Part shown: positions 33,166 through 45,463 of the stretch, in pieces | Layout of the letters: each line of letters starts with the position of its first letter | Numbering within the stretch: position 1 is the first letter of the stretch | Source of the DNA: Gnetum montanum | Lineage: Eukaryota; Streptophyta; Gnetopsida; Gnetales; Gnetaceae | Direction of reading: 5' to 3' | Assembly (NCBI GenBank): GCA_015680685.1 | Contig: MNCI01023334.1 | Coordinates: 63,199-127,198, forward strand | DNA: 64,000 bases | Made by a program: the position numbers and the translations under genes | The notes under the pieces: generated by a model | Seen by the model: only the letters and a program-made list of their open reading frames with translations | Databases searched by the model: none | Told to the model about the DNA's origin: nothing

Positions 33166-35100
33166 TACCCCCATGACTGAATAAAAACTTATCCTTGAGT
33201 TCTTTACAATAATATTAGGAGGGTATGGGATTATTGACTGAATGGAACTAGTGGTGAATGGGATGACATGTGAACAGATCATCATTACAAGACATGACAA
33301 AACTGGTGTTCATGACAACAAGAGTGAACACCTTTTACAATTAACATCAGGCCTTATTTGGTAGTTGGAAGGGAAGAGAGAATAGAAAAGAAGTCTGTTG
33401 CTACCAATTCCAGGATTGTGCTTGCCGTTATCCATCTATAAGCACGCCATCAATCTCGCTCCTTGCATAGCTGCTTCAACACCGATCCATTCCAAATGAT
33501 CCCTCCAGATCCAATCCATTGTTGTATGATTGCCATCTGCACACACAACACAGTCTTATATTAGCAAGGGTAAATGAATTTCAATGCAAATGATACCTTA
33601 CTTTAGTTAAAATCCATTGGTTGAGTTGTGGTATGGTTGATACAGATCTGGAGATATGCGAATGATGACTACCAAAGGTGTAGGGGTTAGGAGAAAATCG
33701 AAAAAAATCAAACCAAGACCCCCATGACTAAGAGCGAACCTCTGGTAGCGATAGAATGAAGAAAGAAAAAGAACAGGAAAGATGGAGAGAAAGAGACAAC
33801 TGTAACATCGATGAAGTGGATGTCAAGATGAAAATGAACAAAATAGAGTTGATTGCAAAATTGTTAAGGGAAGGAATTTAACTGGTGCATCAAATAGGAA
33901 TGTCAGTGGGTCCTCCCCAAAGTAGGCTCATGCCCTTAATGCCTTGACAAACCCACATTCGAAGAGTCCATAGGCTCTAGGAATGTCATTAGGAACAAGA
34001 GTTAAAGTCTTAACCACAAGAATTTACTAAAAAGAAAACAATGCTTCCACCAAGATATGGACTACTGATAGAATCTGCAATGAGGTGATAGATGGGGAAA
34101 GAAGGATGAAAGGGAGAGAATTGAATGGAGTCTCAAGAACAAGGTGGTGTACAACCCTTTGTGTATTGCATGGTTAATGTGACTTAGCAGATCCCATTCC
34201 AATTCTGGCCTCAAACAAACCACATCTAGTGACTTCACATCAATGCATTCGGCCAATCCATCCACTCAGAGTAACAAGAATGCCTTCACCCAAGAGCCAC
34301 TACCATTTTGATGAAACAAAGGAGGAGAGAATGGGAAGTGAGAAGGGCCTTAGTTAGAGGGAACATGTTTATTTTGAGTTCTATAACCAGTGCTTGTAGC
34401 CCAAGGGATTATTTTGTTTAAGGGGTGTGCTTTGAATTCTTATTGTTTTGTTTGTTTTCTTTTTGTTTTGTTGTTTTATGTGTTTATGCGTGAGAACTAC
34501 ACCATGCAAAGACTTATTTTTATTTACTCAGCTTCTTGATAATTGGGTAACATCGAAATGGTAAGAAAACTTCAGAAGAAAACATCCAAGCACCCAAGAG
34601 AATGGCCAAAACAAATGCATCAAGTTCCCTTGAAGTCACACCCTTTTCAATTCTTGAGTCCTTCCTTAGTGTGAGAAATGCCTAGTCACCAATTCATTAT
34701 AGTTCTTATTAGAAAAAGGGATTGTACAGTTCCAAGCCAAGAGAGACCATAGAATTTTGTGGATGAATGGATGAAGTGGACTCATTACCTATCATATCAA
34801 AAGAAACATACCTTAGTATCAACATCATAACTTAAAGGTAAAAACCAAACATTAGCAATCAATAGGAGAACAGTTCATGTCATCATGAAGAACACTTATT
34901 GGGTGACAAACATACAAGATGGATAACACACACATAAAGAAACACAAAAAAATTGAAAAAGTGTAATGATGTTGTAAAACAAAAACAATAAAAGTTAAAG
35001 AAATTTGTAAAAAAAAAAATGTGTAAAACAAAAAGGTGTAAAACAAAAATGTGTAAAACAAAAACTTAAAAGAACTGAGGGCCTCCAATGATCAGCATAG
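33166..35100 (-). other. RE6 3' noncoding region with polypurine-like boxes
   Basis: It contains the terminal polypurine box (33166-33182), a second copy GACCCCCATGACTAAGAG on the plus strand at 33717-33735, the short spliced-ORF candidate, and family blocks near 33890 and 34400. Near 34970-35065 (TGTAAAACAAAAA)n-like repeats lie just after a third box (about 35107-35125). The long open frame at 34852-35088 is only translated simple sequence. Confidence 0.55.
33380..33617 (-). pseudogene. RE6 short spliced ORF candidate, decayed
   Basis: Exon 1 begins ATG at 33617 and runs to 33597. The intron is 33596-33537 (GTATC...GTGTGTGCAG, 60 bases). Exon 2 from 33536 reads DGNHTTMDWIWRDHLEW and later NPGIGSNRLL. 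RE10 has the same exon 1, a 60-base intron and a related exon 2 (DGNHTTTDWIWRKHLEW, GIGSNRLL). In RE6 exon 1 has a one-base deletion and a stop, and exon 2 has a TAG, so it is dead. The protein is not recognised. Exon 1 resembles that of RE1 ORF2 (M-x-L-S). Confidence 0.4.
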
Positions 35101-35106
35101 GTGGCC

Positions 35107-35125
35107 ATCTCCCCCATGACTAAAT
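35107..35125 (-). promoter_or_regulatory. Internal polypurine-like box after RE6 gag-pro
   Basis: CTCCCCCATGACTAAATG on the plus strand, i.e. TTAGTCATGGGGGAG in element sense, about 30 bases after the gag-pro stop. The same box follows or overlaps the coding end in RE2, RE3, RE5, RE7 and RE10. Confidence 0.45.
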
Positions 35126-35154
35126 GAAAAGGGAGAGATCTGAAATAATGAATG

Positions 35155-38100
35155 TCAATTTGAATTTCTTAGAAGTGTCCAACTTCTCCCAACTGATGTT
35201 CTTAGATTAGGGAGTGGAAGTTGACAATGCTCATACTCCAATGTATCTATGCCTTCGTTGTTAGCGTGAGTTGTTCCCCTAGTTTGTTCCATGCATGTTG
35301 GTTGGTTGCTCTTTCGATTAGTTGTCAACCATGGGGTGTCCACTACTTGTGTGGTTGCTACATACAAGCACCTTTGTATTTGTGTTTCTTGGGCATACTG
35401 GCTACATGGAAGAGATGCTGAGCATTCCTCCATATCATCACCCTCTGAGTCACTGTATGTGATGCACAGAACTTTCTTCTTCTAGATCTTTCCATAAATA
35501 TTTACTTTAGATATCTCCAAGGAAAGATTTCAGATCCCTAGGTACACCTCTATTGTACTTAGCCATGGGCTTCCCATTATAATTGGGAAGCCCCTATTGT
35601 TACTGTTGACTTCTATCACCAGGAAATCGGCTTGGTATGACCAACCACACACAGTGGTAATGATGTCCTCCACCAATCCCAAGGGAATGGTGATGGACTG
35701 GTTAGCCAGTTCTAGTTGAATATTGCTCTTCTTAAGTTGGGGCAGGTTCCAGGCTTGATACATTTCTCGTAAGATTAAGTTGACTCCGGAACCTGAGTCA
35801 AGAAGAGCCTTATGTGGTTTGTTCTTGGCGACTTGCAGATAGATTAAGGGGCTTCCAGAATCAGAGAGTTTCTTGGGAAGGTGGCCTACCTTGATCCAGT
35901 CGGTAATGGTATGTGTTAACATAACCATATGTGTTAAGCTCTATTGTTGGACTGAAGGGAGCCCTGAGGTTTTGGATGGTGGAGGAGCATGCACAGACTC
36001 AACCGCTTGTTGTTGTGAGAGCTTTTCTGGGCTTTTGGTTCTAAAGAAAGATCTTATCTTCTTGTAGTTTTTAGAACCAGTAGCAGGTTGAATGTTTACG
36101 ACTCTCATAGCATTTGGTTGCTGTGGTTGAGTGGGGAGTTCCCCTTGCATTGTTGGAGTAGGTGGTGGTGGAACTATCAGTGTAAGAGTGGTGGATGGAT
36201 TTGGAGGATGGTACATGTGTGGAGTGTCTCTCGTAGGAGAAGGAGTCCTTCTAAAATACTCCTGAACTTGGTAGTAACGTTGGGGAGTTGTGTAACCCAT
36301 AGAGTCATTTGGAGAAACTGGCTGTTGCACGTAATAGCCATAAGGATTAGGTTGCCGGTAAGGGTATTGTTGTCTAGGCGGTGGCATCCCCCATGATTAT
36401 GGGTGTTGCCATTGCTGATGTTGTTGGATGGGTTGTGGTGGAGTTCCACTTGGATAGTACGTCAACAGTTGGTGGAACTATCTTGGGTTACCTTGGGGAT
36501 AAGGTAACCTTCAGGGTTCTTACCGTCTATTAAGTCTTAGATTAAGTGCATACACCCCAGACTCTTGTAGATGTGAGATGATGGGACAACATCCCTTAGG
36601 ATGGTCATATTAGTAGATCTCACATCCACCATCCTTGTCTATGTATGAGTCCAGAGCCTCATCACAAATAGTTATTTTCCCCTTACCCTTGTCACGTTCA
36701 TGGCCTGCATCTCTCTACTTTTTCTTATCAGAGTCACTACCTCGTTGATCCTTAGACTCTTCTACAATTTTCAGGACAATTTTAAGTCTAGATTCTAAGG
36801 AATCCCACAATTGATCCACCTTAGCCGACACTTCAGTTGTTAGCTTTTGAAGCAGCAAGGTTTTTCTGTTCACCAACTCTTTGAGTGGTGACTCATCCTC
36901 CTCATCACAAAATTTCACTCCCTTCTGTCGAAGGGAAGGATTGCGGTTATATTCTTCCATGCTCTCTCTTTTCCATAGCTCCTCTTCTTCTTTGGCTACT
37001 TGCTCCAACAAGCAATGAATTTCATGGGATCTAAGTTTGGATAATCTTCCTTGGGAATAAGTCCTAAGGGTTCTCCTAGTTTCATACCTTAGCCCATCTA
37101 CGAGATGGCGAAGTTGATCCCATTGTGCGTAGCCATGGCTCGGGCAACAATGTAGCAATGCATAGTATCGGCCCATGGCAGCATCCAAGGGTTCATGATT
37201 ATCCTGTTTCCATCCTTGGATCTATTTATGCAAATTAGACACTCTAGAGTACGTTTGGTATTTATCATTGAACAACTCTAACATCGTATTCCATCTCCTA
37301 ATGGTTTCCAACTCTAATGACTGGTACCAACTCTCTACTTCCTTGATGAGTGTCCTAGGGAACAACTTTAGTTTCTACCACTCGTTTTCTATATTTTGCA
37401 AGGTGCAGGCATTGTGGAATGCCTGTAAATGATTCTACGGATTAACATTATATCTCCCCTCAAAGAGTGGGATGTTATTCATGTTTAAGCACTTGATCTG
37501 GCTATCCTTTTGATGCCTTGTGGGTATCCTAATTGCCTCTGTTATATTGAGCATACTCCAGGTTGCAAGTAGGGGCTCATCATGATAATCTCTTTCATGA
37601 TGTCTATGATGTTTACGTTGTTCCCTACTTTTCCTTTGTTCATGCCTTGATTCTCTTGGCTGCCCTCGTCCTCTCTCTCGACTTTCTTGTCAAGGTCTCT
37701 CATTATGCTCACCTTTATCCTCACTGTTATGCTCTCTATGGCTGCATCCCGATGTGGAAGGAGAGGGTGAGTGATGTAATGAAGGAGAAGAAGAAGGAGA
37801 ACCATTGCCATGCTGATGATTTTTACCTTCTCTTTTGTGACTATGGCCCCGATTGTGATGATGATGCTTTTTACCTTCTCTTTTGTGACTATGGCCCCGA
37901 TTGTGATGATGATACAAGTGCCCGTCCTTGTCATGTGTTGTTGTTCCCTCAATGAATAGTTGGCATTCACAGGTATCAGAACCAAGGTTATGAATCGTGG
38001 AGTGTAAGTTCTGATACTCCACCTCCTCACCATCATTAGGAGGGGGAACATCTTTCGATAGAAAACCTATTATAATGGGTTCACCATCTCCAATTTCACT

Positions 38101-38502
38101 TAGGACGTGCAGGACCCCTTTGCCTTTCAACAATGTGTGATGGCTCTCCTGTTGCAAGTTCCTTAAATGTTGTGCTTCTATGGGATGGTAATCCCTTGTG
38201 TCAAAATCGCCTACAACGTATTCAGCATATAGCTATGTCATGCCGATCTATGCAAGAGCACGGAGGAGCATGTTGGGGACTACATGATCTGGAGGTAACA
38301 CTATGTTACCTTGCAAATCTCTCCATCACAGCTGTTCATCTTGATGGAGGATAAAAGTGAAATTGGATATATACTCATCGGGATGAGTATATACTACTTG
38401 ATGCTGTTGAGGAACTGGCAGATCTGGGTTATGCATGTTAGACTGCCGACTATTTCTTGTATGATCCCTAGGTGGTGAAATGCTCGTATGAGAAGAAGAC
38501 AT
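35155..38502 (-). pseudogene. RE6 gag-pro polyprotein, one frame, broken by stops
   Basis: 1116 codons from ATG 38502 (MSSS) to the stop at 35157-35155. Recognised parts at 38502, 38157, 37188, 36387, 35928 and 35433 are all in the same phase, so Gag and protease are fused without a frameshift. Domains: N-terminal HPDEY/FILHQDEQL/NIVLPP block (38290-38410); His/Arg/Lys-rich segment with a 16-residue tandem repeat (about 37820-37915); gag core (about 37080-37530); VDQLWDSLESRLKIVLKIVE (about 36770-36830); knuckle remnant (C lost, YDHPKGCCP, about 36570-36640); P/Q/Y-rich tail (36387-35941); retropepsin with ALLDSGSGVNLI (35791-35799 for D-S-G) and FPIIMGSPWLST. A C-terminal extension has CSQYAQETQIQRCLY. 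The protease active site is intact here. Several stops remain. Confidence 0.85.
37820..37915. repeat. 48-bp in-frame tandem duplication in RE6 gag
   Basis: Units start at 37820 and 37868 and are almost identical. They add a second copy of a 16-residue His/Arg/Lys-rich segment (HNRGHSHKREGK core). RE10 has a single copy. Confidence 0.85.
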
Positions 38503-38627
38503 CTTAATTTAATTTGGTGTGCTATTAACCATTATATAATTTTTTGTTTAATTAACCCTAAGGGTTTGTTTAAGCTCCCAATGATGTGGATAATCTCCTA
38601 TGTTCTACTTAGCGCACAAACATTTAG

Positions 38628-38645
38628 TCCCCAGCAACGGCGCCA
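38628..38645 (-). other. RE6 primer-binding site
   Basis: TGGCGCCGTTGCTGGGGA in element sense, the best match in the window to the plant tRNA-Asp 3' end (one mismatch). One base separates it from the LTR. Confidence 0.88.
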
Positions 38646-38646
38646 A

Positions 38647-39219
38647 TGATGAGTGGCAAGGTATCCCAACACTCAACCATACAAATACGAGTGTTACACG
38701 CACGATCCAATTGAATTCCACAAACTAAGTGCCTACACGCATGATGGAACACTTAAGGTTAATCATCCATTATCTTCCCAGACTTGTAGTTTTCACGGTT
38801 GTATGGTTAAGTAAGTCTAAGGTATATGATTTTTATGTCTTTTTTGTTTTATCTCCTATGCTAATGAGGTGAAGGGTGAAGAGACTAATTAACTAACTTT
38901 AACTAACTAACTAAGCATTAATTAACCTAGCATCAGCATCCATTCCCACTTACNNNNNNNNNNNNNNNNNNNNNNNNNNNNNNNNNNNNNNNNNNNNNNN
39001 NNNNNNNNNNNNNNNNNNNNNNNNNNNNNNNNNNNNNNNNNNNNNNNNNNNNNNNNNNNNGGGAAAACTGCCAAAGTTTCACTACGGTCTAGGCCTAGAA
39101 TGGGAAACAAGGGAGAGCCGCCTCTTATTTATAGACTTTGCGGCGCACTGCGATATCGTGTATGTGATATTGCAGGGGACAATGCGATATCGCGAGGGAT
39201 GCGATATCGTGGCCCATCA
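38647..39219 (-). repeat. RE6 5' LTR with assembly gap
   Basis: It aligns with 32356-33165. The alignment breaks at the N run: about 345 bases of the 3' LTR (about 32662-33006) have no counterpart, replaced by 107 Ns. Target duplication GAGAT follows at 39220-39224. Confidence 0.85.
38954..39060. other. Assembly gap (107 Ns)
   Basis: A run of Ns inside the RE6 5' LTR. The open frame spanning it on the minus strand is meaningless. Confidence 0.99.
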
Positions 39220-39273
39220 GAGATCATGAATTTAATTTGCATTTAATTTTTTTAGGTGTCCATGAACAACTAG

Positions 39274-40463
39274 TGATAGGGGTCATGTCAGTTTTAAACT
39301 AATGGGATTATATCATACAAAATGCCGTGCAATCTAATCGTAAGCTTTGAAGACGATGTTGAGTGAATTGCCAAGAACACTTATGTATATCATTGCATTC
39401 AATGAATATAAAATATATTATAATAAATATGTTACAATTAAATCTTGTGTTTCCATGATGGAGGATAGAGAAAATATTTATAATTTTTATGTATTTTGGA
39501 ATTATAAGGAACAAAACAATAATAAATAGACATGCATTGTAATCCCTCATGAAGATAGGTGTAATGCTCACGTTGCAATACCTCTCATGCATAGGTGCAA
39601 CACCACACATGAAATGCAATAAATGGTTCTTAATCACAATCCTAATGGCCCATCACCATGCTATACAATTGTGAGCTCCTTAGAAAAGGAACAAATCATC
39701 GTAGCTTGATCAAATAGAAATTAAATAAATATTTTTGTTATTTTGTGTTTAAGGAACCAATAGTAAAACAAGGAAAAACCATGAGCTTTATTCACTATGC
39801 AATACTAGAATTCTCATTGATGAAATGGTTCTAGCCTATGTAAGCAAGGTAGCACTCTGACAAAGTCTAGCTACACTTGTGAAAGTGATGACTCAAAAAA
39901 CACATAAGACAAGGAAAGGAATCAACTTACCCAAGGGAAAAAGATCTCTTCACATAAATTGGATAGCAAAAATCCAAATGAAATCAAAGTTATGCTTAAG
40001 ATGTGTGTGAAAGCTCATCTTGAGTATTTATAATTTTTGCGAAGAAATGGAGGAGGCTTGTTACTATCTAGGCGTTAACAAATGTCCATCAATGCAACCC
40101 TAGCTAATCAAAATGCACTTTTGATACTTTATACCAAATTTAGGTAAGTAAGAAGTGCACTAATGTAGGGTAGTTAGTGCATGCCCTTCAAAATCACACT
40201 TTGCATAATGGCTTCTGGATGAAGGATGGAACTTTAGGAAGCATGTTGAAGGGACCGTAGGACATTCAAATGAAGCTAGAATTATCTTATGGAGTTTGGA
40301 ATCATGCATATAACTTCAATGTATAACATAGTAGGCCAAGATGCACCTATGAAGACTAAGAACCTCAACTAAACATGCTAAACTACAAACACATAACACA
40401 TAAAATACTTTCCAAATCCAGGGCTTATAATCGATATACAAATTGCCATTGGATGCCTCATCA
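39274..40463 (-). repeat. RE7 3' LTR
   Basis: 1190 bp, TGATGAGG... to ...CCCCTATCA in element sense. It aligns with 45464-46545 (for example 39347-39420 with 45540-45610). Confidence 0.82.
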
Positions 40464-43401
40464 TTCCCCCACAACTGAGTAAAGCTATTCCCATAGCTTT
40501 AAAACCCAAGTAAAAAATAAGGACTAGACACATGATAAGATTAGTGCAAGATAGTTATAGAAATATAATAGACCAAAACTATATTATAATACAAGCCATC
40601 TCACCAAGATGTGTTAAGGGATTATGGTAAAGGAGAAAATTCCCCTAACATACCTACATGGAATAAGAAGAAGCTAGAAGGATAGGTCTTTTTCACACAT
40701 CATTTCATCTATGTCTTCTTCCCTATCATCCATATTCAAATCATCTCCTACCAACTCCTCTAGCACTTGTTTGGAAGATCTTATTTGGTACACACTCATC
40801 CTAAAGAGCAAAAGCATGGTCATCTACCTCCAGATCTCTCTCTTGAGAGAGGTCTCTCAGGTACAAGCATTAGATTTGGTGATTAATGTTGCTCCTCCTA
40901 TTCTTCCAAGACTAGTCATTCTCTTACCTAAACATGATTTGCTATGAACATGCTAATAATCAAGTGATATTGTTAAGGCAATATGCTACCATTACAAAAA
41001 ATGACCATAGGAATAATGATAAGTATAACCTTCGATAGTATAGGAGAAACATAATCAAAACTATGAAATCAAGACATGCATAGGTAAGAAAAAATATCAT
41101 GGAAATAATTTAAATAACCATCAAAATTACAAAGTACATACCCAAACCAATGTCTCTCCCCCATGACTGACTTACAGGACACATGGCTTGATTCACATGA
41201 CAATTGCTAATGGAAAGAATAAGTAGAATAAATGCTACTAAAAATCCAAAGAATCCAATCAAGGATCAAACCAAACAAGCCACAAAAGAAATTAAGAAGA
41301 ACAAAACATTAAAATATTATCTTGTATGACATCTAAATTAATGGGTTAGAAAAATGGAAAATAAATAGAGCACCCTAAGGTCAAACAAACAAGCACAATA
41401 GAGGTAAGGTTGAAAAGGAATTTTCATGATCAAACCTTAAAGCTTGTAGAGTCAACATACATATAAGTGGAAGGCCAATGGAGTGCTTTATGCCATGAAA
41501 CCACCACCATCACTTAGAGATAAGCTTAAGCTCACTCACTTATAATTCCAAGCCACCAAGGATTCACAAGTGAGTGCTTCCCATAGCAGGCACCTACCTT
41601 TCTTACCCTTGTGAATCTCATTGATGGGACACATAGGAATTCCCAAAAACCAATGATACATCAACATTAAACACAAGTCCATCCCCTTGAATGGAAAAAT
41701 CTCATTGTCTACTTTACTTGATCAACTTCCTACCACACACAACAATGCACAGAATGGAAAGAAAAGAGATGAATAATGAATCATGGATAAGAGAGAGAAG
41801 GTAAGTGTGCAACATCATTAGATCCCCAAAAAATCATTTAATTAACTCATGGTAGTGCATGAACATGTTCTACATCCTATGAGATATCTTTTTCTGCATT
41901 GCTTCACCACTACTCATCCATAAAGTAGAGATAGATCTTCAAGTCCCATTTTTTGAGTGCAAGGTCACACCTATCACTACCAATGTGATCTAGCCTTGAT
42001 TTTTCCATGATCTAACCATTGATGAAACTAAATTAAGACAATGTGCTATAGATAATTTGGAAGTCAAGATTTTAATTTTATTTTCCTTCATTTGTGCATG
42101 TATGCATAATTGGCTTCTACAATTTTGCTGTACCAAAAACCTCTCATTGATCCCTTCTGTTGTGCTAACAAATCTAAATCCCAATAATAGTTATAAAAAA
42201 AACCATATGGATTTAGGAATTGAATGAAAGAAACATTTAACATTACCAAAGTTTACTTATAGTGAGACTTATAATCCTTATTGGCCATGGGTTAGAATGA
42301 GCAAGAGATTGTCTTGAACTATTACATTTTGGAAGTCAAGTGATCTAGGCAATAGGTTGAACATGAGAATGAATTATGTGGGAATTTTTTCAACCACTCA
42401 TTTTGTTCTTAATTTGAGAAATCATAAGATTGATTTGGGATGATAAAGGTACCAATTTATATGGATTGATAAACTCAAAGTTACATTGCTCTTTCCATCA
42501 GATTTTCATCTTCATTTTTTCTTTCTTTTTTTAATTTTCTCATTTTTTTATTTTCATCATTTTTTATCTCTTCTCTTTTTTTATCCTTTCATTTTTCTTT
42601 CATTTCATTTTTTCTCTCTCTTTTGAATTTATCATTTTCTTTCTCTTTTACAAAAAGAGGATTTTTGAGGTGCATGAGAATCACTAAAATGATTAGAGTA
42701 CTAGATTACCACTTGGAGTCTTTGACATGCACGATCATGAGAATTCATTTTTCACTACATGGTATGCACAAGTTCATGAGATCACAAACCTCTTTTGACC
42801 GAAATAATTAAGAATGCCAACATATGCATTTGGTTCAATCACACCAATTGGACCCATTTAGTGGTCACAAGGATCCTTGATGACACATCCTTTTCTTTTG
42901 AGTGACCAAGCACTTCCAAAATTTTAGATCTCACATCCTAAGATGTGGATCCAACTTCTATCCATAGTTCTAGTAGTAATAGCTTCAATAACTCACAATT
43001 TGAGTCCTAGCTCCCTACTGAATTTAAGCTTAGTTCACTAGTGATGGATAGAAGAAAAGTGAGTGGATGAATTTTTTTGTGTGAGAATTCTATCGATCAA
43101 GGCTCCACTTTGGACCTATTTAGCACTCTCACATCATCATCACATCTAAAACTCACCCATTCACCATTAGTTTATCAGGTGAGCATTCATAAAGCACATT
43201 AATTAATTTTTCCTATACACATAATACACACTCAAAATATATATCAAACCAAAAGAATAAGAAAAGTAAAGAATGATATATCATTAATTTCAGAAAAACA
43301 CACACACACACACACATACCAAACAACAAAAAAAACAAACAAAAATAAACACCAAAGAAACAAAATATACTATACCATTGAAGTTATTATGTGAAGGACT
43401 C
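40464..43401 (-). other. RE7 3' noncoding region
   Basis: No conserved frame. Contents: polypurine-like boxes at 40464-40484 and 41156-41173; a long pyrimidine-rich stretch on the plus strand (42509-42655, mainly T with C); and a CA microsatellite with A-rich sequence (43299-43360) next to the box at 43402-43420. Short open frames (e.g. 40711-40947, 42623-42811) look incidental. Confidence 0.5.
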
Positions 43402-43713
43402 TTCCCCCATGACTAAGTTTAAGGTTAGCTTTTGACAAGCTCTTTACTAAACTTGTTGTTTAAAAGCATACCCTCCTTTGTCTCATTTCTTTGAAGATAA
43501 TGGTGGAGATAAGGATAAGTGTGGACCCTCATAGATAGTTGTGTTCTTCTTTCTTTTATGAAAATGATTTCATTTGCAAGATGGTGAATTTCTTGTCATG
43601 GAAGGAACATGATGATCATTATACAATCCAATAATGTATGACAATGGAAAATGAGGGTAGTACCTAGCATTAATTAACTAGAAATGTTTCCACTATGGAT
43701 CATTTAAAATTTC

Positions 43714-43992
43714 CTCTTATAATGGTATAAAAGACCATGCTAGAGATTGTTGGACTTGAAGCCACTAAGATAGTTGTAGTGGATATGGCTAATTTTGGTG
43801 GGATATTACATGAGGTGTGTAGTCCGTGGTCTACTAAGTTTGATGGTAGGAAGAAGGATGGCATAAGGAAGATTATTGCGATGTAGAGGGAGCACTCCAA
43901 GGATCAGGTTCCATCCCTTGTAGTTGTGGTTGAAAAATTAACTACTAGGATAAGGAATTTGATCATGATAAGGCCTCTTAATTTTTTTTAAA
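43714..43992 (+). other. Unrecognised coding-like stretch in antisense inside RE7
   Basis: The plus-strand frame reads MLEIVGLEATKIVVVDMANF, then GGILHEVCSPWSTKFDGRK, with one TAG near the start and one in the middle. Composition is protein-like and the direction is opposite to gag. I do not recognise it. It may be part of another inserted element or chance. Confidence 0.25.
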
Positions 43993-45440
43993 GTTTTCTA
44001 GCCACTTCAATGAATTTTTTTTTCAAATCATCAAAACTTAATATGATCTTTTGATTTAGCACATCCCAAACCTTGTTAGCAACATTGATATGTTTTGCCA
44101 AAGTCTTTTTCATTCTTATGCTTTCTTGAAAAAGGGCTTTAATAACATCAAAACATTGGATCTTACATTTAATATTCCTCACATTCTTCTAACATTGGGG
44201 ATATATGTTGGCTTACTTTGCATTTATGTGCTCATGTCATTCATCTTCTAGTTTAGCTATAACATTTAACACAGTAGCAATTTGAGCCACTAACCTCTAG
44301 TAGATATCACTCATGAGATACATATCCAACCTTTCATGAGTTTGTAACTATAGTCCTTCTACCAAGTACATTAGTTGGTCACATTTTTTGAACCCATGAC
44401 TTGAGCATTAATTAAGTAAGAAATTGTACTATTCTATGATCACATCTAATGATTCATTAGTATCCTGCTTCCATCTTGCTATCTTCTTTCTAGGTATTGC
44501 AACTTGGGAATAAGAATGAAAATTGACATTAACATCTTTTACATGTCTATCCAAGAATAGATTAAATTGGATGAAATCAATTGATATCATGTTTTAGCAT
44601 GATTAGTGATTGTGTGATAAAAAAGATAGAGTTTTTGCCACTCACTATTCAATCCTTGGAGCTTACAAGTAATGACAAATGCTTGAACATGGATTTGGGG
44701 ATAATCATATAACTTCCCACTAAATGTGGGAATCTCATCCATATCAACCTTTTTAATTTTTCTCTCCTTAATGCTTTCAAGTGGAATGCAAACTACTTCA
44801 CGAATTTAACCCTGGTATGTCCACAAGAACAATGGCTCATCCAAGGCATCAACACCTCCATCCAAATGAAGATAAGAAAAATGTGGAAGGATGGACTTCT
44901 TTGAATCATAACAAGTATAGCTTAGGTTCCATGGACATAGCTACATGAACCTCCTTCCCCTAGAATCATTCATGTTGTAGCAATGGAAGTATCTAGGAGA
45001 ATGTCATACCTGCTTCATAGCATGTATGTACTTATACTCCTAATCTGAAATCATATTACAAAGCTCTTGATTTTCATGAGTAATATACTCTAATTTTTGG
45101 GGTGACATGGGTTTGTAATCTACCAAATCCTCGATGAAGCCTTGATTGGACAATGCCTTCTCAAAGGTGGTAGGTGCAACTTCTCTTGGTTCTTTGCAAA
45201 AGCATCCATGTGTATCACATCATTTCCCTTATTTGTCTTGATGAAATTTAACCAAAATAGGAGGTATTTCATTACTCACCATGTTTTATAAAATGATTTT
45301 AACTAATTGTGGCATCTGCTTAGTCTATTTTCATTGCTCAATTCAACCATGGTTGCTTTGATATTTTATTTTCTATAAATTTAACAACTTAAAAAGAGGA
45401 AAATTGTGAATGTACAAGTATATTAAGCTAATTTAGCAAT
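43990..45440 (-). pseudogene. RE7 gag remnant
   Basis: In element sense the gag core (about 44530-44790) reads MDEIPTFSGKLYDYPQIHVQ and later LQGLNSEWQKLYLFYHTI, the counterpart of FEGGYN-DPQNHLQ...LKLFP in the other elements. A helical segment with VANKVWDVLNQKI (about 44060) matches VDQ-WDSL. Many stops and shifts; no start could be fixed. No protease was found after it. Confidence 0.6.
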
Positions 45441-45444
45441 GCCT

Positions 45445-45462
45445 TCCTTGGCAATGGTGCTG
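45445..45462 (-). other. RE7 primer-binding site
   Basis: CAGCACCATTGCCAAGGA in element sense, one base from the LTR. It is a degenerate tRNA-Asp-type site. Confidence 0.65.
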
Positions 45463-45463
45463 A

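Larger units (their letters stand above)
32356..39219 (-). mobile_element. RE6: complete gag-pro LTR retrotransposon without pol
   Basis: LTRs at 32356-33165 (3') and 38647-39219 (5', with an assembly gap), perfect GAGAT target duplications, a primer site with a single mismatch to tRNA-Asp (38628-38645) and a polypurine box (33166-33182). Gag-pro occupies 38502-35155 in one frame. The remaining ~2 kb before the 3' LTR holds a short spliced-ORF candidate and polypurine-like boxes but no RT, RNase H or integrase. It is probably mobilised in trans. Confidence 0.9.

Noticed and set aside
34852-35088. Open frame that looks like a multi-pass membrane protein (F/L/Y-rich)
   Set aside because: It is a translation of the repeated TGTAAAACAAAAA-like tract on the opposite strand. 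The similar frames at 5083-5482 (part) arise from the same low-complexity sequence.
38922-39110. Minus-strand open frame across the N run
   Set aside because: Most of it is undetermined sequence.
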